From positions 26,926-90,925 of the forward strand of contig NZ_CANLSZ010000010.1 in assembly GCF_947493765.1 (NCBI RefSeq): a stretch of 64,000 bases of DNA. Direction: 5' to 3'. A program made the translations under genes and the position numbers. Positions 42,981 to 52,763 of this stretch are shown here, piece after piece. The notes under the pieces are model-generated. The model was not told the DNA's origin, ran no database searches, and saw nothing but the letters and a program-made list of their open reading frames with translations. Source of the stretch: an uncultured Arthrobacter sp. Lineage in GTDB: Bacteria > Actinomycetota > Actinomycetes > Actinomycetales > Micrococcaceae. Position 1 is the stretch's first letter, and the number at the start of each line of letters is the position of its first letter.

Positions 42981-44009
42981 ATGAAGGCCGTCCGGGTGCA
43001 CCAGTACCGCGAGGATCCACTGATCGACGACGTCGACGAGCCCGTCATTACCGGGCCGTGGGACGTGATCGTGGAGATCGGTGCCGCAGGCCTGTGCCGG
43101 ACGGACCTGCACGTGATCGAGGGCCAGTGGGATCCCATCCAGCACCCCAGCCTGCCGTACATCCTCGGCCACGAGAACGCCGGCTGGGTCCGGGAGGTCG
43201 GCTCCGCCGTCTCGAACGTGGCTCCGGGCGACACCGTGATCATGCACCCGCTCGTCACCTGCGGCCTGTGCCTGCCGTGCCGTGCGGGTCAGGACTCGCA
43301 CTGCGAGAACTCCACCTTCCCCGGGCTCAACGTGGACGGCGGCATGAGCGAGTTCATGCGCACCAACGCCCGCTCGGTGGTGAAGCTGGATCCGGGCCTG
43401 CACCCCGCGGACATCGCCGCCCTGGCCGACGCCGGCCTCACCGCCTACCACGCTGTTCGCAAGGCGGTTCCGCTGCTGCCCCCGGGCAGCCACGCCGTCG
43501 TCATCGGCAGCGGTGGCCTCGGGCACATCGGCGTGCAGTCCCTCAAGGCCCTCACCGCCGCGGAGATCACGGTGGTGGACCACTCCGACGCCGCCCTGGA
43601 GCTGGCCACGTCGCTCGGCGCGGACCACACGGTGAACTCCTCCGACGCCGGGAAGCTCCTGGACATCACCGGCGGCGGGGCGCAGGTGGTCCTCGACTTC
43701 GTCGGCGAGCACGGCACCGAGTCCCTCGGCATCACGGCGCTGCGGAACCGAGGAAGCTACTTCAGCATCGGCTACGGCGGTGCCGTGAACGTGGACACCA
43801 TCGAGATCATCTCGCGCGAGATCTCCGTCGTCGGGAATCTCGTGGGCACCTACACCGACCTGGTGGAGCTGATGACGCTCACGTCCCAGGGCAAGGTCAC
43901 GCTCCACACCCAGGTCTACGACCTCGAGGACGCGGTCCAGGCGATGCACGATCTCGACAACGGCACGCTCCTGGGCCGCGGCATCCTGGTGCCGCACCGC
44001 ACCACCTGA
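42981..44009 (+). CDS. zinc-dependent alcohol dehydrogenase
   Basis: A 342-residue medium-chain dehydrogenase. Catalytic zinc ligands C39, H64 and E65 (GHENAGW) and the structural-zinc cysteines C94, C97, C100 and C108 are all present; the nucleotide fold GSGGLGHIGVQ is readable. ATG 42981 with an AGGGAG site is chosen over an upstream ATG. It is 49 bases ahead of the dehydrogenase subunit/GMC oxidoreductase pair and may oxidise the same sugar-like or alcohol substrate. NAD(P) preference not assigned. Confidence 0.93.
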   Translation: MKAVRVHQYREDPLIDDVDEPVITGPWDVIVEIGAAGLCRTDLHVIEGQWDPIQHPSLPYILGHENAGWVREVGSAVSNVAPGDTVIMHPLVTCGLCLPCRAGQDSHCENSTFPGLNVDGGMSEFMRTNARSVVKLDPGLHPADIAALADAGLTAYHAVRKAVPLLPPGSHAVVIGSGGLGHIGVQSLKALTAAEITVVDHSDAALELATSLGADHTVNSSDAGKLLDITGGGAQVVLDFVGEHGTESLGITALRNRGSYFSIGYGGAVNVDTIEIISREISVVGNLVGTYTDLVELMTLTSQGKVTLHTQVYDLEDAVQAMHDLDNGTLLGRGILVPHRTT

Positions 44010-44058
44010 GACCCCCCGACCGACAGAACCGACAGAACACCACCACAGGGAGAACATC

Positions 44059-44679
44059 ATGGCGGACCCCGCACACACCCCCGCTCCTGACGCGCTGCAG
44101 CTCACCGATGAAGCCCGGCGTACCCTCATCCGGGTCATCCGGGTGGCCTTCCCGCACCCGCAGGTACCGGACGGCCCCTACGAACGGATGGCAGACAGGA
44201 TCATCGCCGAATCGGAGGAACCCACCTGGTCGCGGATGGCGCTGACCCAGGGACTGCTCACCCTCGACGCACCGGACGGGACGCCCTTCGTGGACCTGCC
44301 CGACGATCAGGCGCTCAGCGCCCTCCAGGCCCTCGGCGACCTGGAGTTCTTCAGCTCCATCCGCCGGGCCACGGTGCTGAACTTCTACGACGACCCCGAG
44401 GTCTGGGACATCCTCGGCTACGAGGGCGAGTCCTTCTCCAAGGGGGGTTATCTGCATCGCGGCTTCGACGATTTGGACTGGCTCCCCGATCCCCGCATCG
44501 AGGAGTCCGAGGAGACCCTGACCGAGATCGGCCCCCTGGACTACGAGATCGTCACCGCCGCGGCGCCCGTGAAGGACGCGCCCGCCGACGCCGACCGCGA
44601 CACCATCGCAAGCACCGACCACCCGTTCGATGACCTCTTCAAGGGGTCCGACATCGTCGAAGGAGCCACTTCAGCATGA
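44059..44679 (+). CDS. gluconate 2-dehydrogenase subunit 3-like protein
   Basis: A 206-residue protein with the subunit-3 pattern RRTLIRVIRVAFPHPQVPDG, LNFYDDPEVWDILGYEGESF and SKGGYLHRGFDDLDWLP. This family is the small partner of GMC flavoprotein dehydrogenases. The usual Tat signal is absent here, so the complex would be cytoplasmic. Overlaps the GMC gene by four bases, as expected for a two-subunit enzyme. Confidence 0.85.
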   Translation: MADPAHTPAPDALQLTDEARRTLIRVIRVAFPHPQVPDGPYERMADRIIAESEEPTWSRMALTQGLLTLDAPDGTPFVDLPDDQALSALQALGDLEFFSSIRRATVLNFYDDPEVWDILGYEGESFSKGGYLHRGFDDLDWLPDPRIEESEETLTEIGPLDYEIVTAAAPVKDAPADADRDTIASTDHPFDDLFKGSDIVEGATSA

Positions 44680-46271
44680 CCCACGAATCAGCAGTAGAAG
44701 AGTCCGCCAGCTTCGCCCACGACGACGATTCCGTCGTCGTCATCATCGGCTCCGGAGCCGGTGGTGGCACCCTCGCGCACGAGCTGACCGAGAAGGGCGT
44801 GAAGGTGGTGGTCCTGGAAGCCGGTGGCTACCTGCGCAACGAGGACTACGAGAACAACGAGTGGCAGGCGTTCCACCAGATGGCCTGGCTGGACCCGCGT
44901 ACCACGTCCGGCTCCTGGCGGATCGCCAAGGACTTCCCGAATCTGCCGGCGTGGATCGTCAAGGCCGTGGGCGGCACCACCACGCACTGGTCCGGAGCCA
45001 CCCCCCGGTTCAAGGCGCACGAGTTCAAGGCCCTGAGCACCTACGGGGAGATCGACGGCGCCAATCTGCTGGACTGGCCCATCACGCTGGCGGACCTGGA
45101 ACCGTACTACGACAGGGCCGAACAGAAGATCGGCAGCACACACCGTCACGGTCGCCCGGCCCTGCCCGCGAACAACAACTACAAGGTCCTGGCGGCAGGC
45201 GCGGACAAGCTCGGTTATCGGCACTACGCCACGGGCCCCTACGGCACCAACGCCGAACCGTACGACGGCAGGCCCGCATCCATCCAGGACGGCTTCAACT
45301 TCCAGGGCGACAAGAACAAGTCCAAGTGGTCCACCATGGTCTCGGAGATCCCGAAGGCGCTCCGCACGGGCAAGCTGGATCTGCGCCCCAACAGTCACGC
45401 CGTCCAGATCACGCACACCTCCGCGGGCAAGGCCGACGGCGTCATGTACATCGACGCCGAGGGCCGGGTGCAGGAGCAGAAGGCCCGGGTGGTCGCCGTG
45501 GCCGGGAACGCGATCGAGACGCCGCGGCTCCTGCTGCTCTCCAGCTCCTCGCTGTTCCCGGACGGGCTCGCCAACTCCTCCGGCCAGCTGGGCCGCAACT
45601 ACATGCGCCACACCACCGGGTCCGTGTACGGCACGTTCGACCAGCCCGTGCACATGTACCGCGGGGAGACGATGGCGGGACTCATCGCCGACGAGTCGCG
45701 GCACGATCCCACCCGCGGCTTCGCCGGCGGCTACTACTTGGAGACCATCGCGCTGGGCCCGGCGTTCCTGGCGAGTTTCGCCGATCCCGGGGCCTGGGGG
45801 CCGGGCTTCGCCTCGCTGCTGGACGAGTACCAGAACACGGCGGGCATGTGGATCGTGGGCGAGGACATGCCGCAGGAGACCAACAGGATCACGCTCAACA
45901 CCTCGGTCAAGGACCCACTGGGGCTGCCGGTGCCGAACGTGCACTTCGACGACCACGCGAACGACGTCGCGATGCGCAACCACGGCTACCAGCAGGGCTC
46001 CCTGCTGTACGACGCCGTGGGGGCGCGCTCCTCGCACCACACTCCCCCGTACCCGTCCACGCACAACATGGGTACCGCACGGATGAGCGAACGGGCCGAG
46101 GACGGCGTGGTCAACGGGTTCGGCCAGACGCACGACGTGCCGAACCTGTACGTCTCGGACGGCTCCCAGTTCACCACCGGCGCCGCGGCGAATCCCACCC
46201 TGACCATCGTGGCGCTGGCCATCCGGCAGGCCGATCACATCGCGCAGCAGATGGCGGCCTCGGCGATCTAG
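44676..46271 (+). CDS. GMC-family oxidoreductase (flavoprotein)
   Basis: A 531-residue FAD enzyme with the dinucleotide fold VVVIIGSGAGGGTLAHEL and LEAGG, the GGTTTHWSGATPRF flavin motif, and the C-terminal STHNMGTARMS and GAAANPTLTIVALAIR containing the active-site His/Asn region. Likely oxidises a polyol, sugar or sugar acid with the subunit-3-like partner. No signal peptide. Followed by a strong terminator at 46291. Confidence 0.92.
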   Translation: MTHESAVEESASFAHDDDSVVVIIGSGAGGGTLAHELTEKGVKVVVLEAGGYLRNEDYENNEWQAFHQMAWLDPRTTSGSWRIAKDFPNLPAWIVKAVGGTTTHWSGATPRFKAHEFKALSTYGEIDGANLLDWPITLADLEPYYDRAEQKIGSTHRHGRPALPANNNYKVLAAGADKLGYRHYATGPYGTNAEPYDGRPASIQDGFNFQGDKNKSKWSTMVSEIPKALRTGKLDLRPNSHAVQITHTSAGKADGVMYIDAEGRVQEQKARVVAVAGNAIETPRLLLLSSSSLFPDGLANSSGQLGRNYMRHTTGSVYGTFDQPVHMYRGETMAGLIADESRHDPTRGFAGGYYLETIALGPAFLASFADPGAWGPGFASLLDEYQNTAGMWIVGEDMPQETNRITLNTSVKDPLGLPVPNVHFDDHANDVAMRNHGYQQGSLLYDAVGARSSHHTPPYPSTHNMGTARMSERAEDGVVNGFGQTHDVPNLYVSDGSQFTTGAAANPTLTIVALAIRQADHIAQQMAASAI

Positions 46272-46290
46272 GAAGGACCGGGTCCACCGG

Positions 46291-46323
46291 ACGGGGAGCG
46301 GAGCCGTGGGTTCCGCTCCCCGT
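46291..46323. terminator. bidirectional hairpin terminator
   Basis: A 12-bp perfect stem, ACGGGGAGCGGA (46291-46302) with TCCGCTCCCCGT (46312-46323), nine-base loop, just after the GMC gene and facing the convergent IclR-family gene. Confidence 0.75.
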
Positions 46324-46449
46324 CCCGTGCCGGTCGGGAGGCCCGCGCCGGACAGCGCCCGTTCAGTGCTGATCCTGGACGGTACCTGTCGCCGTCGGCC
46401 GGTCGTGTCGGGGCGAGTCGGGACGTGCCCGCGCCGCAAGCGGTGCGGG

Positions 46450-47241
46450 TCACCGGCGCGGCAGCACCGACGTCGCGCGCAGTGCCCGGCTCACGCGGTC
46501 CGCGGTGTCGCGGAGCACCGTGGCCACCGCTCCGGCACGGCGGTCGAAGTCGGCGGCGTCCATCGACACAGCGACGGACCCGAGGATCTGCCCGGCCGCA
46601 TTCATGACGGGTGCGCCCAGGCAGGACGCGCCGAGGATGAACTCCTCACGCTCCTTGGCGATGCCGTCCTCCCGGACGCGCTCGAGCTCCTCGTCCAGCG
46701 CCTCCATGGTGCCCAGCGTATGGTCGGTCATGGCCGGCATGCCGTGTCGGGCCAGGTAGGCGCGGCGCCGGGCCGGGTCCATACCGGCGAGCAGGATCTT
46801 CCCGAAGGCCGTGGCATGCGCGGCGTCGTTGAACCCGAAGCCCATCGGGGTGATCCGCCGGTGGGCCGGGGAATCCACCACATGGGCGACGACGATGTGG
46901 TCGCCGCGGTGCACCGCGTAGTAGGCGGCCGCCTCGCCGCGGGAGTGCAACTCCATGATCAGTCGCATCACCGCCGACGGTGTGTTGACCTGGCGGCGCA
47001 GCGACGTGTCCAGGGCGTGGACCTTGTAGCCGAGCGCGTAGCGGCTGTCGTCCTTGAGGTGGACCAGATGGTCGGATTCCACCAGGGTCTTCAGCAGCCG
47101 GTAGACCGTGGGTACGGGTATGTCGAGCGTCGCCGCGATCTCCTTGGCGGTGAGGCCGCGCTGGTCCGAGGCGACGACGTCGAGCAGGGCGAAGGCCTTC
47201 TGCACCGAGGCCATGCCGGTGAAGGCATCATTGCGTCCCAT
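46450..47241 (-). CDS. IclR-family transcriptional regulator
   Basis: A 263-residue regulator with an N-terminal winged helix (SVQKAFALLDVVASDQRGLTAKEIAATLDIPVPTVYRLL, quoted in part) and a C-terminal GAF-like effector domain ending GSVAVSMDAADFDRR. IclR proteins sense carboxylates or aromatic acids. It is 76 bases downstream of the monooxygenase gene on the same strand, and convergent with the GMC operon. Target is likely the adjacent oxidation genes, by position. Confidence 0.9.
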   Translation of the reverse strand: MGRNDAFTGMASVQKAFALLDVVASDQRGLTAKEIAATLDIPVPTVYRLLKTLVESDHLVHLKDDSRYALGYKVHALDTSLRRQVNTPSAVMRLIMELHSRGEAAAYYAVHRGDHIVVAHVVDSPAHRRITPMGFGFNDAAHATAFGKILLAGMDPARRRAYLARHGMPAMTDHTLGTMEALDEELERVREDGIAKEREEFILGASCLGAPVMNAAGQILGSVAVSMDAADFDRRAGAVATVLRDTADRVSRALRATSVLPRR

Positions 47242-47317
47242 GCACCCATCTTGGCACTCATCACGGGATGAGGAGGGGACGAATCGACTTCCGTCCCCTC
47301 CCGCCGTCGGGTGTCCG

Positions 47318-47638
47318 TCAGGTGACGGTGAGCTCGCCCATCCGGCCCCAGCCCTCGGCGGCGATCTTCTCGCTGATGATCTCCGGGGTCTCGCGGAGGG
47401 CCTGCGGCATGTCCTGCATGGCCTGGCCGAAGTGGGCGCTGTTCACATGGTCCGCGGCGGCGTCGTCCTGGAACGCCTCGACGAGCACGAACTCGTCGGG
47501 ATCCTCGACGCTGCGGGACCAGTCGAACCAGAGATTGCCCGGCTCCTGCCGCGTGGCCTCGGTGAAGTCACGGGTCAGGTCCAGCCAGCGGTCCGCCCAG
47601 TCGGGCTTGACCTTGAATTTGACGACGATGAAGATCAT
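47318..47638 (-). CDS. ABM-domain monooxygenase-like protein
   Basis: A 106-residue antibiotic-biosynthesis-monooxygenase fold protein: MIFIVVKFKVKPDWADRW, then QEPGNLWFDWSRS, EFVLVEAFQDDAAADHV and HFGQAM. GGAAGG precedes ATG 47638, which rejects a longer frame that runs antisense through the dehydrogenase gene. Such small dimers include quinol monooxygenases and LsrG-like isomerases. Divergent from the FAD/Fe-S dehydrogenase, so they may act together. Confidence 0.85.
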   Translation of the reverse strand: MIFIVVKFKVKPDWADRWLDLTRDFTEATRQEPGNLWFDWSRSVEDPDEFVLVEAFQDDAAADHVNSAHFGQAMQDMPQALRETPEIISEKIAAEGWGRMGELTVT

Positions 47639-47807
47639 GCGGTGATGCCTTCCGGCTCGGGTGCACTCCCGCGGATGCGTAGTGCTTGTTCTGCAGTCTG
47701 CCGCGCCCGCTACGCCGATCCAAGCCGGGTTATCGCGGGGTGAGAACTCCCGACGCGCAACAGCGGGCGGCGCCCTACTCTGGGTGGAAACCGAAGGAGT
47801 CCCGCCC

Positions 47808-50651
47808 ATGCTCTCAGCGCTCCGCGCCGCCGTCGCCGATCCGGCGCAGGTCTCCACCCGCGCCATCGACCTGCATGCCAACGCCCACGACGCCTCCCAC
47901 TTCCTGCTCGTCCCGCAGGCCGTGGCGGTGCCGTCCTCCCCTGCCGAGGTGGGCCAGCTGCTGCAGGCGAGCGCAGCACAGGGGGTGCCGCTGACCTTCC
48001 GGTCCGGCGGGACGAGCCTCAGCGGACAGGCGGTCACCGACGGCATCCTGGTGGATGTGCGGAAGAACTTCCGTGAGATCAAGGTGCTCGACGGCGGAGC
48101 GCGGGTCCGCGTACAGCCCGGCGTCACCGTGCGGGCCGTCAACAACCGGCTGGCCCGGTTCGGCCGGAAGTTCGGGCCGGATCCGGCGAGCGAGGTGGCC
48201 TGCACCATCGGTGGGGTGATCGCGAACAACTCCTCCGGGATGAACTGCGGCACCACCGACAACGCGTACCGCACGCTCGAGTCCGTCACCGTGGTGCTGC
48301 CCAGCGGCGCCGTGATCGACACGGGCGCCGCCGACGCCGATGCGCGCCTGCGCTCCCTCGAACCGGAGCTGCACGCGGGCCTCGCGGACCTGGGGCACCG
48401 GGTCCGCTCCGATCCGGCGTCCGTGGCGGAGATCCGCCGGCAGTTCTCGATGAAGAACACCATGGGATACGGACTGAACTCGCTGCTGGACTTCGAGCGC
48501 CCGGTGGACATCCTCGCGCACCTGATCGTGGGCAGCGAGGGCACCCTCGGCTTCATCGCCGACGCCGTCTTCCGGACCGTCCCGGCCCTGACGCACGCGA
48601 GCACCGGGCTGCTGATCTTCCCCGATCTGTACGCGGCGAACGCTGCTCTGCCGACGCTCGTTGCGGCCGGGGCAGCCACCCTCGAACTCATGGACGCCCT
48701 GTCCCTGAAGGTGGGCCGCTCGCTGGCCGATTCGCCCGCCGTCGTACGGGACCTGCAGGTGCAGGACCACGCGGCCCTGCTCGTGGAGTACTCGGCCGGG
48801 ACCCCGGAGCGGCTCGCGGAGCTGCGCGACGACGGCGACAGTCTCCTGCCGTCGCTGGGGCTCAGCTCCCCCGCCGCATTCAGTACCGATCCCGCGCGCC
48901 GCGCCCAGCTGTGGCACCTGCGCAAGGGCCTCTACGCCACGGTGGCCGGGGCCCGCCCGCAGGGCACCACGGCCCTGCTCGAGGACATCGTGGTCCCGGT
49001 CCCCCGGCTGGGCGCCACGTGCGAGGCACTGACCGGCCTGTTCGCCAAGTACCGCTACGAGGACAGCGTGATCTTCGGCCACGCCAAGGACGGCAACATC
49101 CACTTCATGCTCACGGACGGCTTCGCGAGCACCGAGCAGCTGGACCGCTACAGCGCGTTCACGGAGGACATGGTGGACCTGGTGCTCGGCGAGGGCGGCT
49201 CGCTCAAGGCCGAGCACGGCACCGGCCGTGTGATGGCGCCGTACGTGCGCCGGCAGTACGGGGACGAGCTCTACGGGGTGATGCGGCAGATCAAGCGGCT
49301 CTTCGACCCGCAGGGCCTGCTCAATCCGGGCGTGATCCTCGACGAGGATCCGCAGGCGCACCTGCGGCACATCAAGACCGCGCCCCCCGTGGCCGAGGAG
49401 GTGGATCGCTGCGTCTCCTGCGGCTACTGCGAACCGGTCTGCCCCAGCAAGGACCTCACCCTCACGCCGCGGCAGCGGATCGTGACGCTCCGGGCCATCG
49501 AACAGGCCAGGCTCGACGGCGACACCGCCCTGGTCGCGAGTCTGGAGCGGGACTACGGCTACGAGTCCGTGCAGACCTGCGCGGTGGACGGGATGTGCCA
49601 GACCGCCTGCCCGGTCGGGATCAACACGGGGTCGCTGGTCAAGCGGCTGCGCCGGGACGAGGCGGGGAAGGTGGAGAGCGCCGTCTGGAGGACCGCCGCC
49701 GATCACTGGGGACCCGTGACGAAGGGCGCCGGGATGGCCCTGACCGTGGTGGCGAAGGCCCGCTCCGCGGCTCCCGCGGTGGCCGCGCCGGTGATCGGCG
49801 GACCGAACCGGCTGGCCCGGTCCGTGCTCGGGGCGGACACCGTCCCGCTGCACTCGGCCGAGCTGCCCGGCGGCGGCCCGGCCCGCGCACGCCCAGCGCC
49901 GGTCGACGCGCCGGACGCGGTGTACTTCCCGGCCTGCGTGCAGACGATGTTCGGGCCTGCGGCCTCAGCGGCTGGAGCCGACGGCGGGCGTGGACACGGG
50001 GTCCAGTACAGCCTCGAGCAGCTCTGCGAGCGTGCCGGTATCACCCTGCTGGTCCCGGAGGGTATCGACGCCCTATGCTGCGGGACGCCGTGGTCCTCGA
50101 AGGGCATGGGCGCCGGTCAGGAGAGCATGAGCACCAGGACCCTCGCCGCTCTCCGCGCTGCGACGCGCGACGGAGAGCTGCCCATCATCTGCGACGCCTC
50201 CTCGTGCACCGAGGGTCTGCTGTCCACCATCGAGCGCGAGCCGGTGGTGTCCGGCCGGCGCCCGCTGCGGGTGCTCGACGCCGTGGCGTTCGTCGCCGAG
50301 CGGATCCTCCCCCGGTTGCCCGAGCACCCGAAGCTGGAATCCCTGGCGCTGCATCCGACGTGCTCGTCGACGCGGCTCGGCCTGAATCCGGCGCTGACCG
50401 CGGTCGCCGAGGCGGTCGCGGCGCAGGTGGACGTCCCGGAGAACTGGGGCTGCTGCGCCTTCGCCGGGGATCGCGGCATGCTGCACCCGGAGCTGACCGC
50501 CTCGGCCACCCGCAAGCAGGCCGCGGAGGTGGTCGCCCTCGGCGCCACGGCCCACGCATCGTGCAACCGCACGTGCGAGCTCGGCATGACCCGGGCCACC
50601 GGCAGCCAGTACCAGCACGTGCTGGAGCTGCTGGAGGAACAGACCCGGTAG
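47808..50651 (+). CDS. fused FAD-binding / Fe-S dehydrogenase (D-2-hydroxyacid type)
   Basis: A 947-residue fusion. The N-terminal half is a PCMH-type FAD domain (TFRSGGTSLSGQAVTDG, VGSEGTLGFI) with a cap related to D-lactate and glycolate dehydrogenases (IFGHAKDGNIHFML, LKAEHGTGR). Then come two cysteine clusters for 4Fe-4S centres, CVSCGYCEPVCPS and CAVDGMCQTACPV, and two CCG-type motifs, ALCCGTPWSSKG and WGCCAFAGDRG. ATG 47808 has an AAGGAG site at proper spacing. It likely oxidises D-lactate or a related 2-hydroxyacid and passes electrons to the quinone pool. Confidence 0.92.
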   Translation: MLSALRAAVADPAQVSTRAIDLHANAHDASHFLLVPQAVAVPSSPAEVGQLLQASAAQGVPLTFRSGGTSLSGQAVTDGILVDVRKNFREIKVLDGGARVRVQPGVTVRAVNNRLARFGRKFGPDPASEVACTIGGVIANNSSGMNCGTTDNAYRTLESVTVVLPSGAVIDTGAADADARLRSLEPELHAGLADLGHRVRSDPASVAEIRRQFSMKNTMGYGLNSLLDFERPVDILAHLIVGSEGTLGFIADAVFRTVPALTHASTGLLIFPDLYAANAALPTLVAAGAATLELMDALSLKVGRSLADSPAVVRDLQVQDHAALLVEYSAGTPERLAELRDDGDSLLPSLGLSSPAAFSTDPARRAQLWHLRKGLYATVAGARPQGTTALLEDIVVPVPRLGATCEALTGLFAKYRYEDSVIFGHAKDGNIHFMLTDGFASTEQLDRYSAFTEDMVDLVLGEGGSLKAEHGTGRVMAPYVRRQYGDELYGVMRQIKRLFDPQGLLNPGVILDEDPQAHLRHIKTAPPVAEEVDRCVSCGYCEPVCPSKDLTLTPRQRIVTLRAIEQARLDGDTALVASLERDYGYESVQTCAVDGMCQTACPVGINTGSLVKRLRRDEAGKVESAVWRTAADHWGPVTKGAGMALTVVAKARSAAPAVAAPVIGGPNRLARSVLGADTVPLHSAELPGGGPARARPAPVDAPDAVYFPACVQTMFGPAASAAGADGGRGHGVQYSLEQLCERAGITLLVPEGIDALCCGTPWSSKGMGAGQESMSTRTLAALRAATRDGELPIICDASSCTEGLLSTIEREPVVSGRRPLRVLDAVAFVAERILPRLPEHPKLESLALHPTCSSTRLGLNPALTAVAEAVAAQVDVPENWGCCAFAGDRGMLHPELTASATRKQAAEVVALGATAHASCNRTCELGMTRATGSQYQHVLELLEEQTR

Positions 50652-50661
50652 TAGCCTCACC

Positions 50662-52536
50662 TCACCCCCAGGGATGCACCGCCGCTGGTTCGGCTCCCGT
50701 CATCCCCGCGAGCATGGTGCGGTTTCGCGCCCCGGTCTTGCGCAGGATCGAGCCCACGTGCTTCTCCACGGTCTTCACCGAGATGCCGAGCTGCCGGGCG
50801 ATCTGCTTGTCCGCCATGCCCCGGATCACCATGTGGCGGACCTCCTTCTCCCGGGTGGTGAACGCCTCGGCCGCCGGCCCGGCGTCATCGGACGAGACGC
50901 CGAGCAGGTGATCGAAAATGTTCCCCTCCACCAGGGCCTGGCCCTGCCCGGCGGCCACGAGGATCCGGGCGATCGTCTCCCCGCTCGCCCGGCGGTTGAT
51001 GAACCCGCGCACGCCGGCCTGCCGGGCCGAGCGCACCTGCTCCACGGTGGGATTGTCCGTCAGCACCACGATCGCGACGCCGGGGTCGAGCTCGCGGACC
51101 CGGTCGAGGAGGCCGCTGGTGTCCTGGTGGATGAGATCCAGCTCCAGCATGATCACGTCGGGCCGCAGCAGCTCCACCGCGTCGCACAGCTGGTCCCCCG
51201 CACCGACCTCGGCGGTCACCTGGATCGCCGGCTCCGCGATGCTCAGCAGCCGGACCAGGCCCGCGCTGATGACCGGATTGTCGTCGACGATCAGAACCTT
51301 CCACTGCGGCCCTGCAGCTGCCTCCGGCTGGGGCGCGCGATCCGGCAGCGTGGCCCGCACCCTCGTCCCCCAGCCCGGCGTCGTGTCGATGTGCAGATCC
51401 CCGCCGAGGTGCACGGCCCGGGAGGTCATGCCGTGGAGGCCCATGCAGCCGGTGGGCAACGTGGCATGGTCGCCGTGCGCGGCAGCGAGGTCGAAGCCCC
51501 GTCCGTTGTCCTCGACGACGACGGCGAAGGCTCCCCGCTCGTAGATCAGCCCGGCCCGTACCGCCGTCGCGCGCGCATGGGTGGCCACGTTGTTCAGCGC
51601 CTCCTGGACGATCTTGAAGGCCTGGTGCTCGATCTCCGGTGCGAGCGGGCGGGGCTCCCCGATCACGGTCAGCTGGGTCGAGGTGGCGGACATCGACTCC
51701 ACCCAGGCCAGCTCTACGGTGACGGCCTCCTCCAGCGTCCGGCCGGCGAGCGCCGCCGGGCTCATGCCCAGCACCGTGCGGCGGGTCTCGGTGAGGGCAT
51801 CATGGGCGATGGTCCGCGCGTTGCTCAGGTACGGCATGACGTCCTGCGCCCCACCGCCCTGCAGTCCGGCTTCCTCGGCCTCGTCGAGGGTGAGCAGCAG
51901 CCCGGCGAGGGACCTGCCCACGGTCTCGTGGATGTCGCGGACGGCGCGTTCGCGTTCGGCGGCGATCGCGGCCTCCCGTTCCCGGGCCGATGCCTTCGCG
52001 TACAGCTCGGAATTGACCAGGGCGATCGCGGCATGGCTGGCGAAGACCTCGGCGAGTCGTGCTTCCGCGGGGCTGAAGACCCGGCCCGGGTGGGGGCTGA
52101 ACACGATGAAGGCGCCCACGATCTGTCCGCTCCACTGGATCGGCACGCCCATCACGGCGCAGTCCCAGCGCGGATCGGTGGGCGGGATGTGCCCGCGTTC
52201 GATGCTGCTGTAGGCGTCGAGGATCACGGTGGAGCGGCTGCGGACGATCTGCCCGGTGAATCCTTCCCGGAGGGAAAAGGTCTGCCCCTCCTGGCAGCCG
52301 ACGCCGATGTCCACCTTCTTCGTGTAGGTGTCGGAGGCCTCGTTGACGAGCGCGATGGACCCCGACTCGCACCCCAGCAGCGATGCCGCGTTGGCCAGGA
52401 TCCGACCGAGCAGCGGCTGCAGTTCGAAGCGTCCGGCCAGATCGCGGGCGAGGGCCGCCACGGTGTCCAGCTCGTGCTGCACGCCGTCATCGGGGTCGCG
52501 GAGGAGTGCGTCTGATCCGGGCTCGACCACTGTCAT
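50662..52536 (-). CDS. single-chain sensor kinase and LuxR-type response regulator
   Basis: A 624-residue protein combining a GAF domain (about 30-175), a HisKA_3 box with H203 (AVRDIHETVGRSL), an ATPase domain (N316; DNGRGF at 343-348), a receiver-like domain (412-530) and a LuxR helix-turn-helix (560-605). The receiver keeps the acidic pair D418/D419 and the Thr of VLTD, but has Glu465 (VIMLELDL) where NarL-type proteins have the phospho-accepting Asp, and Arg515 (GFINRR) where they have Lys. Phosphotransfer inside the chain may thus be lost or altered. ATG 52536 follows GAGGAGG. Divergent from phosphofructokinase. Confidence 0.9.
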   Translation of the reverse strand: MTVVEPGSDALLRDPDDGVQHELDTVAALARDLAGRFELQPLLGRILANAASLLGCESGSIALVNEASDTYTKKVDIGVGCQEGQTFSLREGFTGQIVRSRSTVILDAYSSIERGHIPPTDPRWDCAVMGVPIQWSGQIVGAFIVFSPHPGRVFSPAEARLAEVFASHAAIALVNSELYAKASAREREAAIAAERERAVRDIHETVGRSLAGLLLTLDEAEEAGLQGGGAQDVMPYLSNARTIAHDALTETRRTVLGMSPAALAGRTLEEAVTVELAWVESMSATSTQLTVIGEPRPLAPEIEHQAFKIVQEALNNVATHARATAVRAGLIYERGAFAVVVEDNGRGFDLAAAHGDHATLPTGCMGLHGMTSRAVHLGGDLHIDTTPGWGTRVRATLPDRAPQPEAAAGPQWKVLIVDDNPVISAGLVRLLSIAEPAIQVTAEVGAGDQLCDAVELLRPDVIMLELDLIHQDTSGLLDRVRELDPGVAIVVLTDNPTVEQVRSARQAGVRGFINRRASGETIARILVAAGQGQALVEGNIFDHLLGVSSDDAGPAAEAFTTREKEVRHMVIRGMADKQIARQLGISVKTVEKHVGSILRKTGARNRTMLAGMTGAEPAAVHPWG

Positions 52537-52763
52537 CCTCGTCCTCCTCGACGAACCGCGGGCCGCCGGTCCTCCGGCGGTCGCCCTGGCGTATTCCGTC
52601 ACCATGATCGCACCCCCGGCCCTTCCTGCGTGCGGGTTTTCCCGCACCGTACGGGCGGGGAACTCCTCCTACCGCGGCCACCGCGGCGGTGGTGGGCTGG
52701 AAGGACACCCGGGAGGCGCGTTCCGCGCCCGGATTCTCTGCAGCACGGCGGAAGAGGTACTTC

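Noticed and set aside
47814..49853. 679-codon minus-strand open frame
   Set aside because: Antisense to the FAD/Fe-S dehydrogenase whose cysteine clusters and FAD motifs are intact.
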